Shown one piece after another: positions 8,990 to 16,588 of a stretch of DNA of 64,000 bases. Position numbers and translations under genes: made by a program. Source of the stretch: Rhodobacter viridis (lineage in GTDB: Bacteria > Pseudomonadota > Alphaproteobacteria > Rhodobacterales > Rhodobacteraceae); contig NZ_QJTK01000011.1 of the NCBI RefSeq assembly GCF_003217355.1, positions 1-64,000 on the forward strand, in the 5' to 3' direction. Within the stretch, counting starts at the first letter, position 1. Each line of letters starts with the position of its first letter. Under the pieces are notes generated by a model. That model was not told the origin of the DNA and ran no database searches. It was given only the letters and a program-made list of their open reading frames with translations.

Positions 8990-9961
8990 TCACGGTTTCA
9001 ACGGGCACGCTTCCGGCGGCAGCGCATAGGCCGGGTTTTCCAGCATGGTGTGATCCGTCAGAGACCCGAGAAAGGCGATCAGCGCCGCAACTTCGTTTCC
9101 GGTGGGTTGCGGCTGGCCGGTGAGCGCCGGATCATGCAGCGCGATCGCCTCGGTGATCGTTTCCACCCGCCCGTCGTGCCAATAGGGGAAGGTCATCGCG
9201 GCATTGCGCAGCGACGGGGTGCGGAACATCCCCCGATCCTCAGCCTTGCCGGTGACATCGCCAAGGCCCGCATCGGCCTCGCCCTCCTTCAACTCGGTCA
9301 CCTTGTGAAAGGCATCGTCGCTGAACAGCGGCGGCGTGTGGCACGACGCGCAGCCCTTCTCGGCAAACAGTTTGCGGCCCCGCTCGGCGGTCGGGTTGGC
9401 GAGGGCCGCCCCGCTGGCCTCGGCCTTGTCCCAGGCGCTGTCGGTCGAGACGATGGCTTTCTCGAAAGCGGCAAGTGCCAGCGTGATGGTGTCGAGGCTG
9501 ACCTCGCCGCCGCGTTCGGGGAAGGCCGCCGCGAAAACCTTGTCGTAGCAGGGATCGGTAGCGAAGCGGGCCACCACCTCGTCCTCGTGTCCGCTCACCC
9601 CCATCTCGATCGGAGCGGTGCCCAGAAGCGGGTTGCGCGCCTGCCGTTGCAACGTGCCAAGGCTGTTGTCCGCCCAGGTGAAGTTCTTGAAGGCGCCGAT
9701 ATTGGCAAGGCCGGGCACGTTGCGCTTGGCCGGGTCGTCATAGATGCCGGGATGGCCGCGGTTGTTGTCGGTGAAGCCGTGCCACTGTTCGTGGCAGGTG
9801 GCACAGGCCATCGTGCCGGTGAAGGACAGGTCGGCATCATAGAAAAGCTTGCGGCCCAGATCGATGCGGATCTGCGTTTCGGCGGGCGCCATCGTGGCCG
9901 CAAGTCCAAATGCGACGACGGAAAGGGTCAGGGCCGCGACGGGCTGAACGGGGCGGGCCAT
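8990..9961 (-). CDS. diheme cytochrome c peroxidase / MauG-family protein
   Basis: A 323-residue exported protein with a signal peptide (about 28 residues, ending AETQ). Two c-type heme motifs are visible, CATCH near residue 53 and CASCH near residue 205, with the peroxidase-type FRTPSLRNAAMTFPYWHDGR near the end. Relatives reduce hydrogen peroxide or oxidise protein side chains in the periplasm. It starts two bases after an exported protein's stop, so the two are cotranscribed toward tonB. Its location between tonB and a TonB receptor suggests redox handling of an imported metal complex; that is inference. Confidence 0.85.
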   Translation of the reverse strand: MARPVQPVAALTLSVVAFGLAATMAPAETQIRIDLGRKLFYDADLSFTGTMACATCHEQWHGFTDNNRGHPGIYDDPAKRNVPGLANIGAFKNFTWADNSLGTLQRQARNPLLGTAPIEMGVSGHEDEVVARFATDPCYDKVFAAAFPERGGEVSLDTITLALAAFEKAIVSTDSAWDKAEASGAALANPTAERGRKLFAEKGCASCHTPPLFSDDAFHKVTELKEGEADAGLGDVTGKAEDRGMFRTPSLRNAAMTFPYWHDGRVETITEAIALHDPALTGQPQPTGNEVAALIAFLGSLTDHTMLENPAYALPPEACPLKP

Positions 9962-9963
9962 GC

Positions 9964-10518
9964 TCACTTCCTTTCGGTCACGAGGATCGCGCTCGCCTTT
10001 GCCTCGGCGGCGGAAAGCTGGATCACATGGGTGCCGGCGGGCAGTGCGTAATCGACGATCTTGCGCATCCCCGAACAGGCCGGTCCGCCCGAATGTCCCA
10101 GAGACTCGGTGGGTTTGCCCGCCACCACCACGTCGATCCAGGCCCGGGTGTCGAGCGCCACGCGATAGACACCGGCATGATCGAGCGTGATCTCGAACAT
10201 CCCGCCCGAGCTGACCTTGCCGCCCGGTTTTACCGGCCGCACCGCATAGGTCACCTCGGGGGTCGGCAAGAGCGTCGCATCGGCCCCCTTGCCAAGGTGC
10301 AGCATCGCCGCGCCGAGATGCGCGGGATCTGCGGCGGCGATGATCGGGCTGCGCGCGGTCCAGCCCGACAGCTCTTCGGGAATCGGCTGCGCTTCCTCGG
10401 GGCACTTCGGCGCGGGGGCCTGCCCCTGGATTTGCTGCTGCGCATGGATCGGGCCAAGTGACGCGAGGCAGATCACGGCGGCCAGCGGGAAAAGATGAAG
10501 GAGAGAGAGGGTTTTCAT
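9964..10518 (-). CDS. exported protein of unknown function, partner of the diheme peroxidase
   Basis: A 184-residue protein with a clear signal peptide (MKTLSLLHLFPLAAVICL, cleavage after about residue 26, HAQ). The mature part is rich in beta-type segments (TYAVRPVKPGGKVSSGG, MFEITLDHAGVYRVALD) and ends in a short Lys. It has two cysteines (CPEEA and GPACSG). I do not recognise a characterised family. It precedes the peroxidase gene with a two-base gap and is read divergently from the TonB-dependent receptor, so the molybdenum box between them may govern both directions. Confidence 0.7.
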   Translation of the reverse strand: MKTLSLLHLFPLAAVICLASLGPIHAQQQIQGQAPAPKCPEEAQPIPEELSGWTARSPIIAAADPAHLGAAMLHLGKGADATLLPTPEVTYAVRPVKPGGKVSSGGMFEITLDHAGVYRVALDTRAWIDVVVAGKPTESLGHSGGPACSGMRKIVDYALPAGTHVIQLSAAEAKASAILVTERK

Positions 10519-10815
10519 GCGTGTCTCGGCTTTCTATTGAAGGTGAGGGGAGCGAGCAAGTTTTCAAACCGCGTGGAATTTACGCAATCCATCATTTCGA
10601 TGCGTGAATTGACGGCGCGAAACTCGGCAATTCCGCCATGAGTTGCAGAGTGACTGCGGCGGGAAACAGATGCCGGAATTGGCGCCTTGTGTTTCACGGA
10701 AAACGGCGCCGCCAATATCGGCAACGTGAGGGGCGGATTTCGCCTGTGGAACACCATGGGCATCCTGCCTCCAAGGGACTCAACTGGGTGATTGCGAAGC
10801 CGTCAATTTTCCGTT
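10519..10815. other. divergent promoter region between exported protein and TonB receptor
   Basis: About 420 bases separate the two divergent starts. The part up to 10815 has no recognised gene. The only clear signal is the molybdenum box that follows at 10819-10849. Promoter elements for the leftward operon were not recognised. Confidence 0.5.
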
Positions 10816-10818
10816 AAC

Positions 10819-10849
10819 GATTCGCTATATACTTGTCGTTTATATCGGT
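10819..10849. promoter_or_regulatory. molybdenum box upstream of the TonB-dependent receptor
   Basis: The core is CGCTAT (10823-10828), 13 bases, ATATCG (10842-10847), the same half-sites and spacing as the box in front of exbB. The left half extends to TTCGCTATATA. It lies about 90 bases upstream of the receptor ATG. Shared architecture with the exbB, mod-like, anfA and mos sites supports a common ModE-type regulator. Confidence 0.65.
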
Positions 10850-10938
10850 AGCAAGGGAGGGCGCCGGGGCGGCAGGTCGATCGAAGGGGCAAGCCTCCTT
10901 TCGATGACAAGCCTTGAACAAAAGAATGAGGGACAGAG

Positions 10939-12987
10939 ATGAAGGCGATAGCGACGGGCCTTGGCCCGAGACAGATCCCGGTCGGGGTCGCCCTGTGGAT
11001 CACCACGGTTCTTGCGGCCGGAATGGCCATTGCAGAGGATGGCGGCATCTATGACCTTGGTCAGATTCACGTCTATGCACCGCGCGCAGGCACACTCGCC
11101 TTCACCTCCTTTGGTGGCACCACGATCAAACGCAGCACGCTCGAGGCGCATCGCAAGGATAGTCTGGACCGGGTGCTTGATGTCGTGCCGGGGGCCTCAA
11201 GCGCGCTGACGGGCAACCAGCGCAACGAGGCCGACATCTATATCCACGGGTTCAACCGCTGGGGAATACCGCTCTCGCTCGATGGCGTGCCGATCTATCT
11301 GCCTGCCGATAACCGCCTTGATTTTTCGCGCTTTTTGACCGACGATGTGGCCGAGGTGCAAATCGCCAAGGGCTATGTCTCGGTGCTCGACGGGCCGGGC
11401 GGCATGGGTGGCGCGATCAACCTCACCTCGCGCACCCCGACGAAGCCGAAGGAAGGCGAAATCCGCACCGAGGCGAAATGGGGCAATGACGGCAGCTTCG
11501 ACGGGTTCAAGACCTATGCCCGCGTCGGGATGCGGAGCGAGCGGTTCTATTTCCAACTCAGCGGCACTTTCAAGGACAGCAAGGGCTGGGAGTTGTCGAA
11601 GGATTTCACCCCCAATGCGGTCGAAAACGGCGGGCGACGGGACTGGTCTTCGTCCGAGGACAAGAGCGTCAACCTGAAACTCGGTTTCACGCCGAACGAC
11701 ACCGACGAATATTCGCTGAGTTTTACCCGCTCGGTTGGTCAAAAAGGCGCCCCGGACAATATCTATCCCACCGGAACGCAACGCTACTGGTCCTGGCCTT
11801 GGTGGAATGTGCAGACGCTGGCGTTGAATACGCGCACGATGGTGGGCGAAAGCGGAACGCTGAAGACGCGGGTTTATTATCAGACCTTCGATAACGCGAT
11901 CGACATGTTTGATTCCGCCACGCGCACGACGCAAGCCAGCACGAATGCCGCGCATTCGGAATATTCCGATTATGCGATCGGCGGATCGACGGAATTCGGT
12001 TGGGATTTCGGATCTTCCGATACGCTCAAGGCGGCCTTCCATTTCCGTCACGACGATCACTCGGAACAGGATCACAAATACAACCCCGGCTATACGGAAC
12101 CTGTGCAGCATGCGGTGATGGATACCTATTCGGTGGCGCTGGAAAATACCTTCCACGCGACACCGGCGGTCGATCTGGTGCAGGGGATTTCCTGGGACTA
12201 CCGCGATATTTCGCGCGCCGAGGATCATGTCTATCCGACCGGTATCTTCAGCTACAAACCGTCGTCGGCCCACGCGCTCAACGCGCAACTCGCGGCGATC
12301 TGGCACTATTCGGAAGACGCCGAACTGTTCGCCAACATCTCGGACCGCACCCGCTTTCCGACGCTGTTCGAGCTTTATTCCACCCGCTTCGGCGGGGCGG
12401 CCTCGAACCCGGATCTGCGCCCCGAGCGCGCGGTCAATACCCAGATCGGCTGGAAAAAGAGCTATGCCGAGGGCAGCCAGATTTCGGCCATGGCCTATTA
12501 CGCCGACGTCGATGAGCTGATCCAGTCGGTCACGCTCACCGGCGGTGTGCAGCAAAACCAGAACGTCGGCGACGGCTATCGCTACGGGCTCGACCTGTCG
12601 CTTGACCATCAGGTTTCGGACAAGTTCGCCTTTGGCGGCAGCCTGTCGCTGTTGCGCACCCATGTCAGCAACCCAAGCAACCCCACCCTGCATCAGACCG
12701 GCTTTCCCGATGCCAAGCTTTTCCTTTACGCCAACATCCGCCCGACCGACCGTCTGACGATCCGTCCGAGCGTCGAATATTCGGACGGCAACTGGAGTTC
12801 GAACAGCGGCAGCTATTTCCAGCTTGGCTCCTACACGCTTGCCAATCTTTCGGCAGACTATGCGGTGAACGACCGGGTCACCTTTTCGGCGGGGGTGAAC
12901 AACATGTTCGACGAGGATTTTGCGACGGTTTACGGCTATCCTTCGCAGGGCCGGAGCTTTTTCATCAATGCCAAGGCGACGTTCTGA
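10939..12987 (+). CDS. TonB-dependent outer-membrane receptor
   Basis: A 682-residue protein preceded by GAGGGACAG. A signal peptide ends near residue 32 (MAIA/ED). A likely TonB box lies at GQIHVYAP (residues 41-48), followed by a plug domain (DSLDRVLDVVPGASS, IYIHGFNRWGIPLSLDGVPIY, VLDGPGGMGGAINLTSRTP) and a 22-strand barrel. It ends RSFFINAKATF with the terminal Phe typical of outer-membrane barrels. The plug resembles siderophore receptors rather than cobalamin receptors. The molybdenum box and the mod-like transporter downstream suggest that it imports a molybdenum-bearing chelate; an iron-siderophore role is the alternative. Confidence 0.85.
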   Translation: MKAIATGLGPRQIPVGVALWITTVLAAGMAIAEDGGIYDLGQIHVYAPRAGTLAFTSFGGTTIKRSTLEAHRKDSLDRVLDVVPGASSALTGNQRNEADIYIHGFNRWGIPLSLDGVPIYLPADNRLDFSRFLTDDVAEVQIAKGYVSVLDGPGGMGGAINLTSRTPTKPKEGEIRTEAKWGNDGSFDGFKTYARVGMRSERFYFQLSGTFKDSKGWELSKDFTPNAVENGGRRDWSSSEDKSVNLKLGFTPNDTDEYSLSFTRSVGQKGAPDNIYPTGTQRYWSWPWWNVQTLALNTRTMVGESGTLKTRVYYQTFDNAIDMFDSATRTTQASTNAAHSEYSDYAIGGSTEFGWDFGSSDTLKAAFHFRHDDHSEQDHKYNPGYTEPVQHAVMDTYSVALENTFHATPAVDLVQGISWDYRDISRAEDHVYPTGIFSYKPSSAHALNAQLAAIWHYSEDAELFANISDRTRFPTLFELYSTRFGGAASNPDLRPERAVNTQIGWKKSYAEGSQISAMAYYADVDELIQSVTLTGGVQQNQNVGDGYRYGLDLSLDHQVSDKFAFGGSLSLLRTHVSNPSNPTLHQTGFPDAKLFLYANIRPTDRLTIRPSVEYSDGNWSSNSGSYFQLGSYTLANLSADYAVNDRVTFSAGVNNMFDEDFATVYGYPSQGRSFFINAKATF

Positions 12988-13069
12988 GCCTCGGCAGGCC
13001 GGGGCGGTTTTCGGGCCGCGCCCCGGCACGTTTCCTGCTGGGCCTTTTCCAAAGCGACAGGAGGACGGG

Positions 13070-13468
13070 ATGGCGGATGTGATCTTTTGGGAAAAGCCCG
13101 GTTGCGCGGGCAATGCGCGGCAAAAGGCGCTTCTGGCGGCGGCGGGTCATCGGCTCGAGGTGCGCGATCTGCTCGCCGCAGCTTGGACCGAGGCGACGTT
13201 GCGGCCGTTTTTCGGCGCCCGCCCGGTGGTGGAGTGGTTCAATGCCGCTGCGCCGCGGGTCCGGTCGGGCGAGATCCGCCCCGAGGCGCTCTCCGAGGCC
13301 GAGGCGCTCGCCCTGATGTTGGTCGAGCCGCTGTTGATCCGCCGTCCGCTGATGCAGGTGGGCGCGGAGCGCCGCGCGGGGTTCGACAGCGACACGGTGG
13401 CGGCCTGGATCGGTCTGGCCGAGGGCGCGCCGAGGCTGGGCGATGCCTGCCCGCGCAAGGACGTCTGA
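13070..13468 (+). CDS. nitrogenase-associated ArsC/Spx-like protein (NifO-like)
   Basis: A 132-residue thioredoxin-fold protein of the ArsC/Spx type known as nitrogenase-associated protein. It starts ADVIFWEKPGCAGNARQKAL, with a single active-site-like Cys (C11) rather than a CxxC pair. It shares RPVVEWFNAAAPRVRSGEIRPE and LIRRPLMQVG with NifO-type proteins. NifO of Azotobacter affects molybdenum allocation between nitrogenase and nitrate reductase, which fits the neighbourhood. A strong ribosome site (CAGGAGGACGGG) precedes ATG. It follows the TonB receptor by 82 bases in the same direction and may be cotranscribed. Confidence 0.75.
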   Translation: MADVIFWEKPGCAGNARQKALLAAAGHRLEVRDLLAAAWTEATLRPFFGARPVVEWFNAAAPRVRSGEIRPEALSEAEALALMLVEPLLIRRPLMQVGAERRAGFDSDTVAAWIGLAEGAPRLGDACPRKDV

Positions 13469-13474
13469 GCCGGA

Positions 13475-14194
13475 TCAGGCCCCTGCCATCACCGTCGCAA
13501 GCGCCGCGTTCATCTGCGCGGCGGTGGCGCGGAAGGCCGCGAGATGCGGCGCGACCTCGGCCGCAAGCCCGGCCGCGCGGGTCTCGCCCAAGGCACGGCG
13601 CAGGCTTTCGGCATAGGCGGGGATCTGCTGCCAGTCGGCCACCGTCGTTTCGGTGATCTCGACATGGAACTGCAGCCCCCAGGCGTGCCGCCCCCAGCGG
13701 ATCGCCTGCGCGCCGCAAGCGTCGTTTTCCGCCAGAACCACCGTGCCCTCGGGCAAGTGTATGATCTCGGCGCCGTGCCATTGAAAGGTCGTGAGCCGCG
13801 CGGGCAGGCCGCCAAAGATCGGATCTGCTGCCCCGGCTGCCGTGCGGGTGACCTCGCACAGGCCCACCTCGGGCGCGGCCATCGGCCCGACCTTGCCGCC
13901 AAGGGCCTCGGCCAGCAGTTGATGGCCGAGACAGATGCCCAGATAGGGCCGCCCGAGACCCGCCACCCAAGCCCGGATTGCTGCCAGTTCCGCCCGCATC
14001 CAGGGCAGTTCGTCCTTTTGCCAAAGATCCTGCGGCCCGCCCATCGCCACCATCAGATCGAAGCCCTCAAGCGGCGGGATCGGCTCGCCCGCATCCAGCT
14101 CGACCGTGGTCAGGCGGTGCCCCGCAGCGGCCCAGACATCGCGCAGGGTTCCGGGGTGTTCGACGGCAAGATGTTGGAAAACAAGGATGTTCAT
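13475..14194 (-). CDS. class I glutamine amidotransferase-like protein
   Basis: A 239-residue protein of the GMP-synthase-like amidotransferase family. The nucleophile elbow is YLGICLGHQLLAEALGG and the His-Glu pair is in WGLQFHVEIT, so the Cys-His-Glu triad is intact. ATG at 14194 is chosen over an upstream start because GGAGGCTCC directly precedes it. It lacks any synthase domain, so it may be a free-standing hydrolase such as a gamma-glutamyl peptidase. It follows the mod-like ATPase gene by 16 bases on the same strand and is probably cotranscribed, but no functional link to metal uptake is evident. Confidence 0.8.
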   Translation of the reverse strand: MNILVFQHLAVEHPGTLRDVWAAAGHRLTTVELDAGEPIPPLEGFDLMVAMGGPQDLWQKDELPWMRAELAAIRAWVAGLGRPYLGICLGHQLLAEALGGKVGPMAAPEVGLCEVTRTAAGAADPIFGGLPARLTTFQWHGAEIIHLPEGTVVLAENDACGAQAIRWGRHAWGLQFHVEITETTVADWQQIPAYAESLRRALGETRAAGLAAEVAPHLAAFRATAAQMNAALATVMAGA

Positions 14195-14210
14195 GGAGCC
14201 TCCGGGGCTT

Positions 14211-14918
14211 TCAGGCACGCACAAGGTGCAAAGGGGGATAGGAAAGGGACGCGGCGCTCAGCCGTCCGGCCTCAAGCCGCAATACCCGGTCGGCCAGACG
14301 CTGCGCCTCGGTTTGGTCGTGGCTTGTCATCAGCGTCGTGGCGCCGAAATGTGCGTGCAAGCGGCGCAATTCGCCTTGCAGGCGGGCGCGGGTCTCGGGG
14401 TCGAGCGCGGAAAGCGGCTCGTCGAGGAGCAGCAGTTTCGGGCACCGCGCCAAGGCCCGCACCAGCGCGAGGCGTTGTTTCTGCCCGCCCGACAACTGCG
14501 CCGGATAGGCTTTGGCCAGCCCAGTGAGCCCTGCCAGATCGAGCATTTCGGCGACCCGATCTGCCCGTTCGCACTGCGGCAGGTCGTGCAGCGCAAAACC
14601 GATCTGCCCCGCCACAGTCATGTTCGGAAACAGGGCATAGTCCTGAAACACGAAGCCGAGCGGCCGGGCGCGAACCGGCAGATCGATCCCGCACGCCGTG
14701 TCGCTCCAGACCTGTCCGGCCATCGAAACCACGCCGCGCAAAGGCCGTGTCAGCCCCGCGATCAGCCGCAACAGCGTCGTCTTGCCCGCCCCGGAAGGCC
14801 CCGTCAGCACCAGAAATTCCCCCGCCGCCACGCTCAGATCGACGTCAAGCCGGAACGGACCATCCGGCCCCGAGAGCCGGGTTTCAAGCGTAATGGCAAG
14901 AGGGGCAGCACTTGGCAC
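14211..14918 (-). CDS. Mod-like ABC transporter ATPase lacking the Mop domain
   Basis: A 235-residue ATPase with Walker A GPSGAGKTTLLRL, Q-loop FVFQDYALFP, signature LSGGQKQR, Walker B LLLLDEPLSALD and the switch His in MTSHD. It resembles ModC/WtpC-type oxyanion importers but ends right after the nucleotide-binding domain, so the C-terminal molybdate-binding regulatory domain of classical ModC is absent. The start is GTG at 14918 behind AGGACAAACACC. It is divergent from the binding-protein and permease genes, with a molybdenum box between the two starts. The substrate is probably molybdate or a related oxyanion complex. Confidence 0.8.
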   Translation of the reverse strand: MPSAAPLAITLETRLSGPDGPFRLDVDLSVAAGEFLVLTGPSGAGKTTLLRLIAGLTRPLRGVVSMAGQVWSDTACGIDLPVRARPLGFVFQDYALFPNMTVAGQIGFALHDLPQCERADRVAEMLDLAGLTGLAKAYPAQLSGGQKQRLALVRALARCPKLLLLDEPLSALDPETRARLQGELRRLHAHFGATTLMTSHDQTEAQRLADRVLRLEAGRLSAASLSYPPLHLVRA

Positions 14919-14952
14919 GGTGTTTGTCCTGCATGGGCGCGGGGGAGTTGAC

Positions 14953-14985
14953 CTATTCGCTATAAGGAAGGACTACATAGCGATG
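14953..14985. promoter_or_regulatory. molybdenum box between the divergent mod-like genes
   Basis: A perfect 7-base inverted repeat, TCGCTAT (14957-14963) and ATAGCGA (14977-14983), is separated by 13 bases. It sits midway between the GTG start of the ATPase gene (14918) and the ATG of the binding-protein gene (15027), so it can control both directions. Spacing and half-sites match the other four boxes in the window. Confidence 0.7.
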
Positions 14986-15026
14986 AGCGGCGCTTGTCCA
15001 GCCCGCAAAACCGACAGGAGTTCCTC

Positions 15027-15734
15027 ATGCGCAAAAGCCTTGCCATCTCGGCCATTCTCATCTTTGTCGCCACTGCCACGTTGGCCGAAGACCTCGTGAT
15101 CGGCGCGGGCGCGGGCTATCGCCGCCCGATGGCCGAGGCCGTCGCCGCCTATGAGGCGCTAAGCGGCAAGAGCGTCGGCGAGGTCTATGGCAACATGGGG
15201 CAGGTGCTGGGGCAGGCGCGCGAAAGCGGCAAGATGGCGATGGTCTGTGGCGACAAGGCGGTGCTCGCCAAGGCCGAGGGGCTGACATTCGAACGTTTTC
15301 TGCCGATGGGCAAGGGCAAGCTTGTCGTGGCCTTTCGCAAGGGGATGAGCCTTGCCGACCCCGCCAAACTGGCCGAGAACGACATCACGAAAGTCGGGAT
15401 TCCCGACGAGAAATCAGCGATTTACGGCAAGGCGGGGCGGCAATATCTCGACCATGCCGGGCTTGGGGCCAAGGTCGATCCGAAGCTGGTGACGGTCGCG
15501 ACGGTGCCGCAGGTGACCGCCTATCTGACCACGGGCGATGTCGATGCGGGCTTCCTCAACATCACCGATGCGATCGGTGCCAAGGACGATCTGGGCGGTT
15601 GGGTCGAGGTCGATCCGAGCCTCTATCAGCCGATCGACATCACCTGCGGCGTGCTCGATGCCTCGGCCGAGGGCTTTGCCGCCTTCCTCGCCACGCCGCC
15701 CGCGCAAGAGATCCTGCACCATTACGGGCTGTGA
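15027..15734 (+). CDS. ModA-like periplasmic oxyanion-binding protein
   Basis: A 235-residue exported protein with a signal peptide (MRKSLAISAILIFVATATLA/ED). The fold and order of motifs follow ModA: VGIPDEKSAIYGKAGRQYL, VTAYLTTGDVDAGFLNITDA and a C-terminal FAAFLATPPAQEILHHYG. The two ligand loops of E. coli-type ModA, each carrying a binding Ser, are here GAGAGYRRP (residues 26-34) and YGNMGQVLGQ (54-63). The ligand may therefore differ from bare molybdate. ATG at 15027 follows ACAGGAG. The permease gene starts three bases after the stop. Confidence 0.8.
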   Translation: MRKSLAISAILIFVATATLAEDLVIGAGAGYRRPMAEAVAAYEALSGKSVGEVYGNMGQVLGQARESGKMAMVCGDKAVLAKAEGLTFERFLPMGKGKLVVAFRKGMSLADPAKLAENDITKVGIPDEKSAIYGKAGRQYLDHAGLGAKVDPKLVTVATVPQVTAYLTTGDVDAGFLNITDAIGAKDDLGGWVEVDPSLYQPIDITCGVLDASAEGFAAFLATPPAQEILHHYGL

Positions 15735-15737
15735 CGC

Positions 15738-16424
15738 ATGGAGGCTGTCGCCGCCGTGCTCGGTGATCCGGGCCTTGCCTTTCCGCTGGGGCTCAGCCTG
15801 CGGATCATGGCGGCGACGCTGTGCCTGCATGCGACGCTGGGGGTGGCCTTGGGCTGGGCGCTGTCGAACCGGCACTGGCCCGGCCGCACCGTCCTCGACA
15901 TCGTGGTGACGCTGCCGATGGTGTTTCCGCCGATCGTGCTGGGCTTTGGTCTTCTGATGCTTCTCGGGCGTCGCGGCCTTGGTGGCTGGATCGAGGCAAG
16001 CTTCGGTGCGGGCTTCATTTTTTCCGAGGCGGGGGTGCTTCTCGCCTCGGTCCTCGTCGGGTTGCCGCTCGTCGTGAAACCGGTCGAGGCGGCGATTTCC
16101 GCGCTGCCCCGGAACTTGGCCGAGGCGGCGCGCACCCTCGGCCATGGAGAATTGTCGATCTTTGCCCGGGTGATCCTGCCCAATATCGCGGGCGCTCTGG
16201 GCGCGGGGCTGCTGATGGCCACGGCGCGCTCGCTGGGCGAGGTGGGCGTCACGCTGATGCTCGGTGGCAATATCCTTGGCCGCACCAACACGATCTCGCT
16301 CGAAATCTACAACGCGGTTTCAGTTGGGGAATTTCGCCGCGCGCTGGTGCTTTCTGCGGCGCTCGGGCTGTTTTCAACGCTGGTGCTGATCGTGCTGCGC
16401 CGCCGCCCCGCGCCGTTGCCCTGA
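15738..16424 (+). CDS. ModB-like ABC transporter permease
   Basis: A 228-residue permease with five to six membrane segments and the inner-membrane-component loop EAARTLGHGELSIFARVILPNIAGAL, which contacts the ATPase. The N-terminal part (LRIMAATLCLHATLGVALGWALS) and MVFPPIVLGFGLLMLLGRRG are typical of ModB. It is coupled to the binding protein with a three-base gap. The ATPase comes from the divergent gene under the same regulatory region, an unusual split for a mod operon. Confidence 0.85.
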   Translation: MEAVAAVLGDPGLAFPLGLSLRIMAATLCLHATLGVALGWALSNRHWPGRTVLDIVVTLPMVFPPIVLGFGLLMLLGRRGLGGWIEASFGAGFIFSEAGVLLASVLVGLPLVVKPVEAAISALPRNLAEAARTLGHGELSIFARVILPNIAGALGAGLLMATARSLGEVGVTLMLGGNILGRTNTISLEIYNAVSVGEFRRALVLSAALGLFSTLVLIVLRRRPAPLP

Positions 16425-16550
16425 GACCTTCCCAAAGCGCCTGCGGGCGGGGCAGGCTCGCCCGAATTTCGGGCAGGCCCGGCTTTCTGATCCGCACCGC
16501 TGCACAGAGTCTGGCGCATCGCTTGGATTGGTGCCGATATGCTGCGCAGC

Positions 16551-16581
16551 CTATCGTTATATGGAATCGCTACATAGCGGA
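16551..16581. promoter_or_regulatory. molybdenum box overlapping the anfA leader
   Basis: The core is CGTTAT (16555-16560), 13 bases, ATAGCG (16574-16579). The site ends only nine bases before the anfA ATG and overlaps its ribosome-binding region, so a bound repressor would block transcription or translation initiation. Molybdenum repression of anfA through MopA/MopB is established for R. capsulatus; the assignment of this exact site is from the sequence pattern. Confidence 0.75.
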
Positions 16582-16588
16582 GTCGATC

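Noticed and set aside
8996-9961. A continuous frame that runs the diheme peroxidase upstream through the exported-protein gene to about 10567.
   Set aside because: The peroxidase has its own signal peptide and start at 9961, and the upstream extension is out of frame with the exported protein, which has good family-like features of its own.
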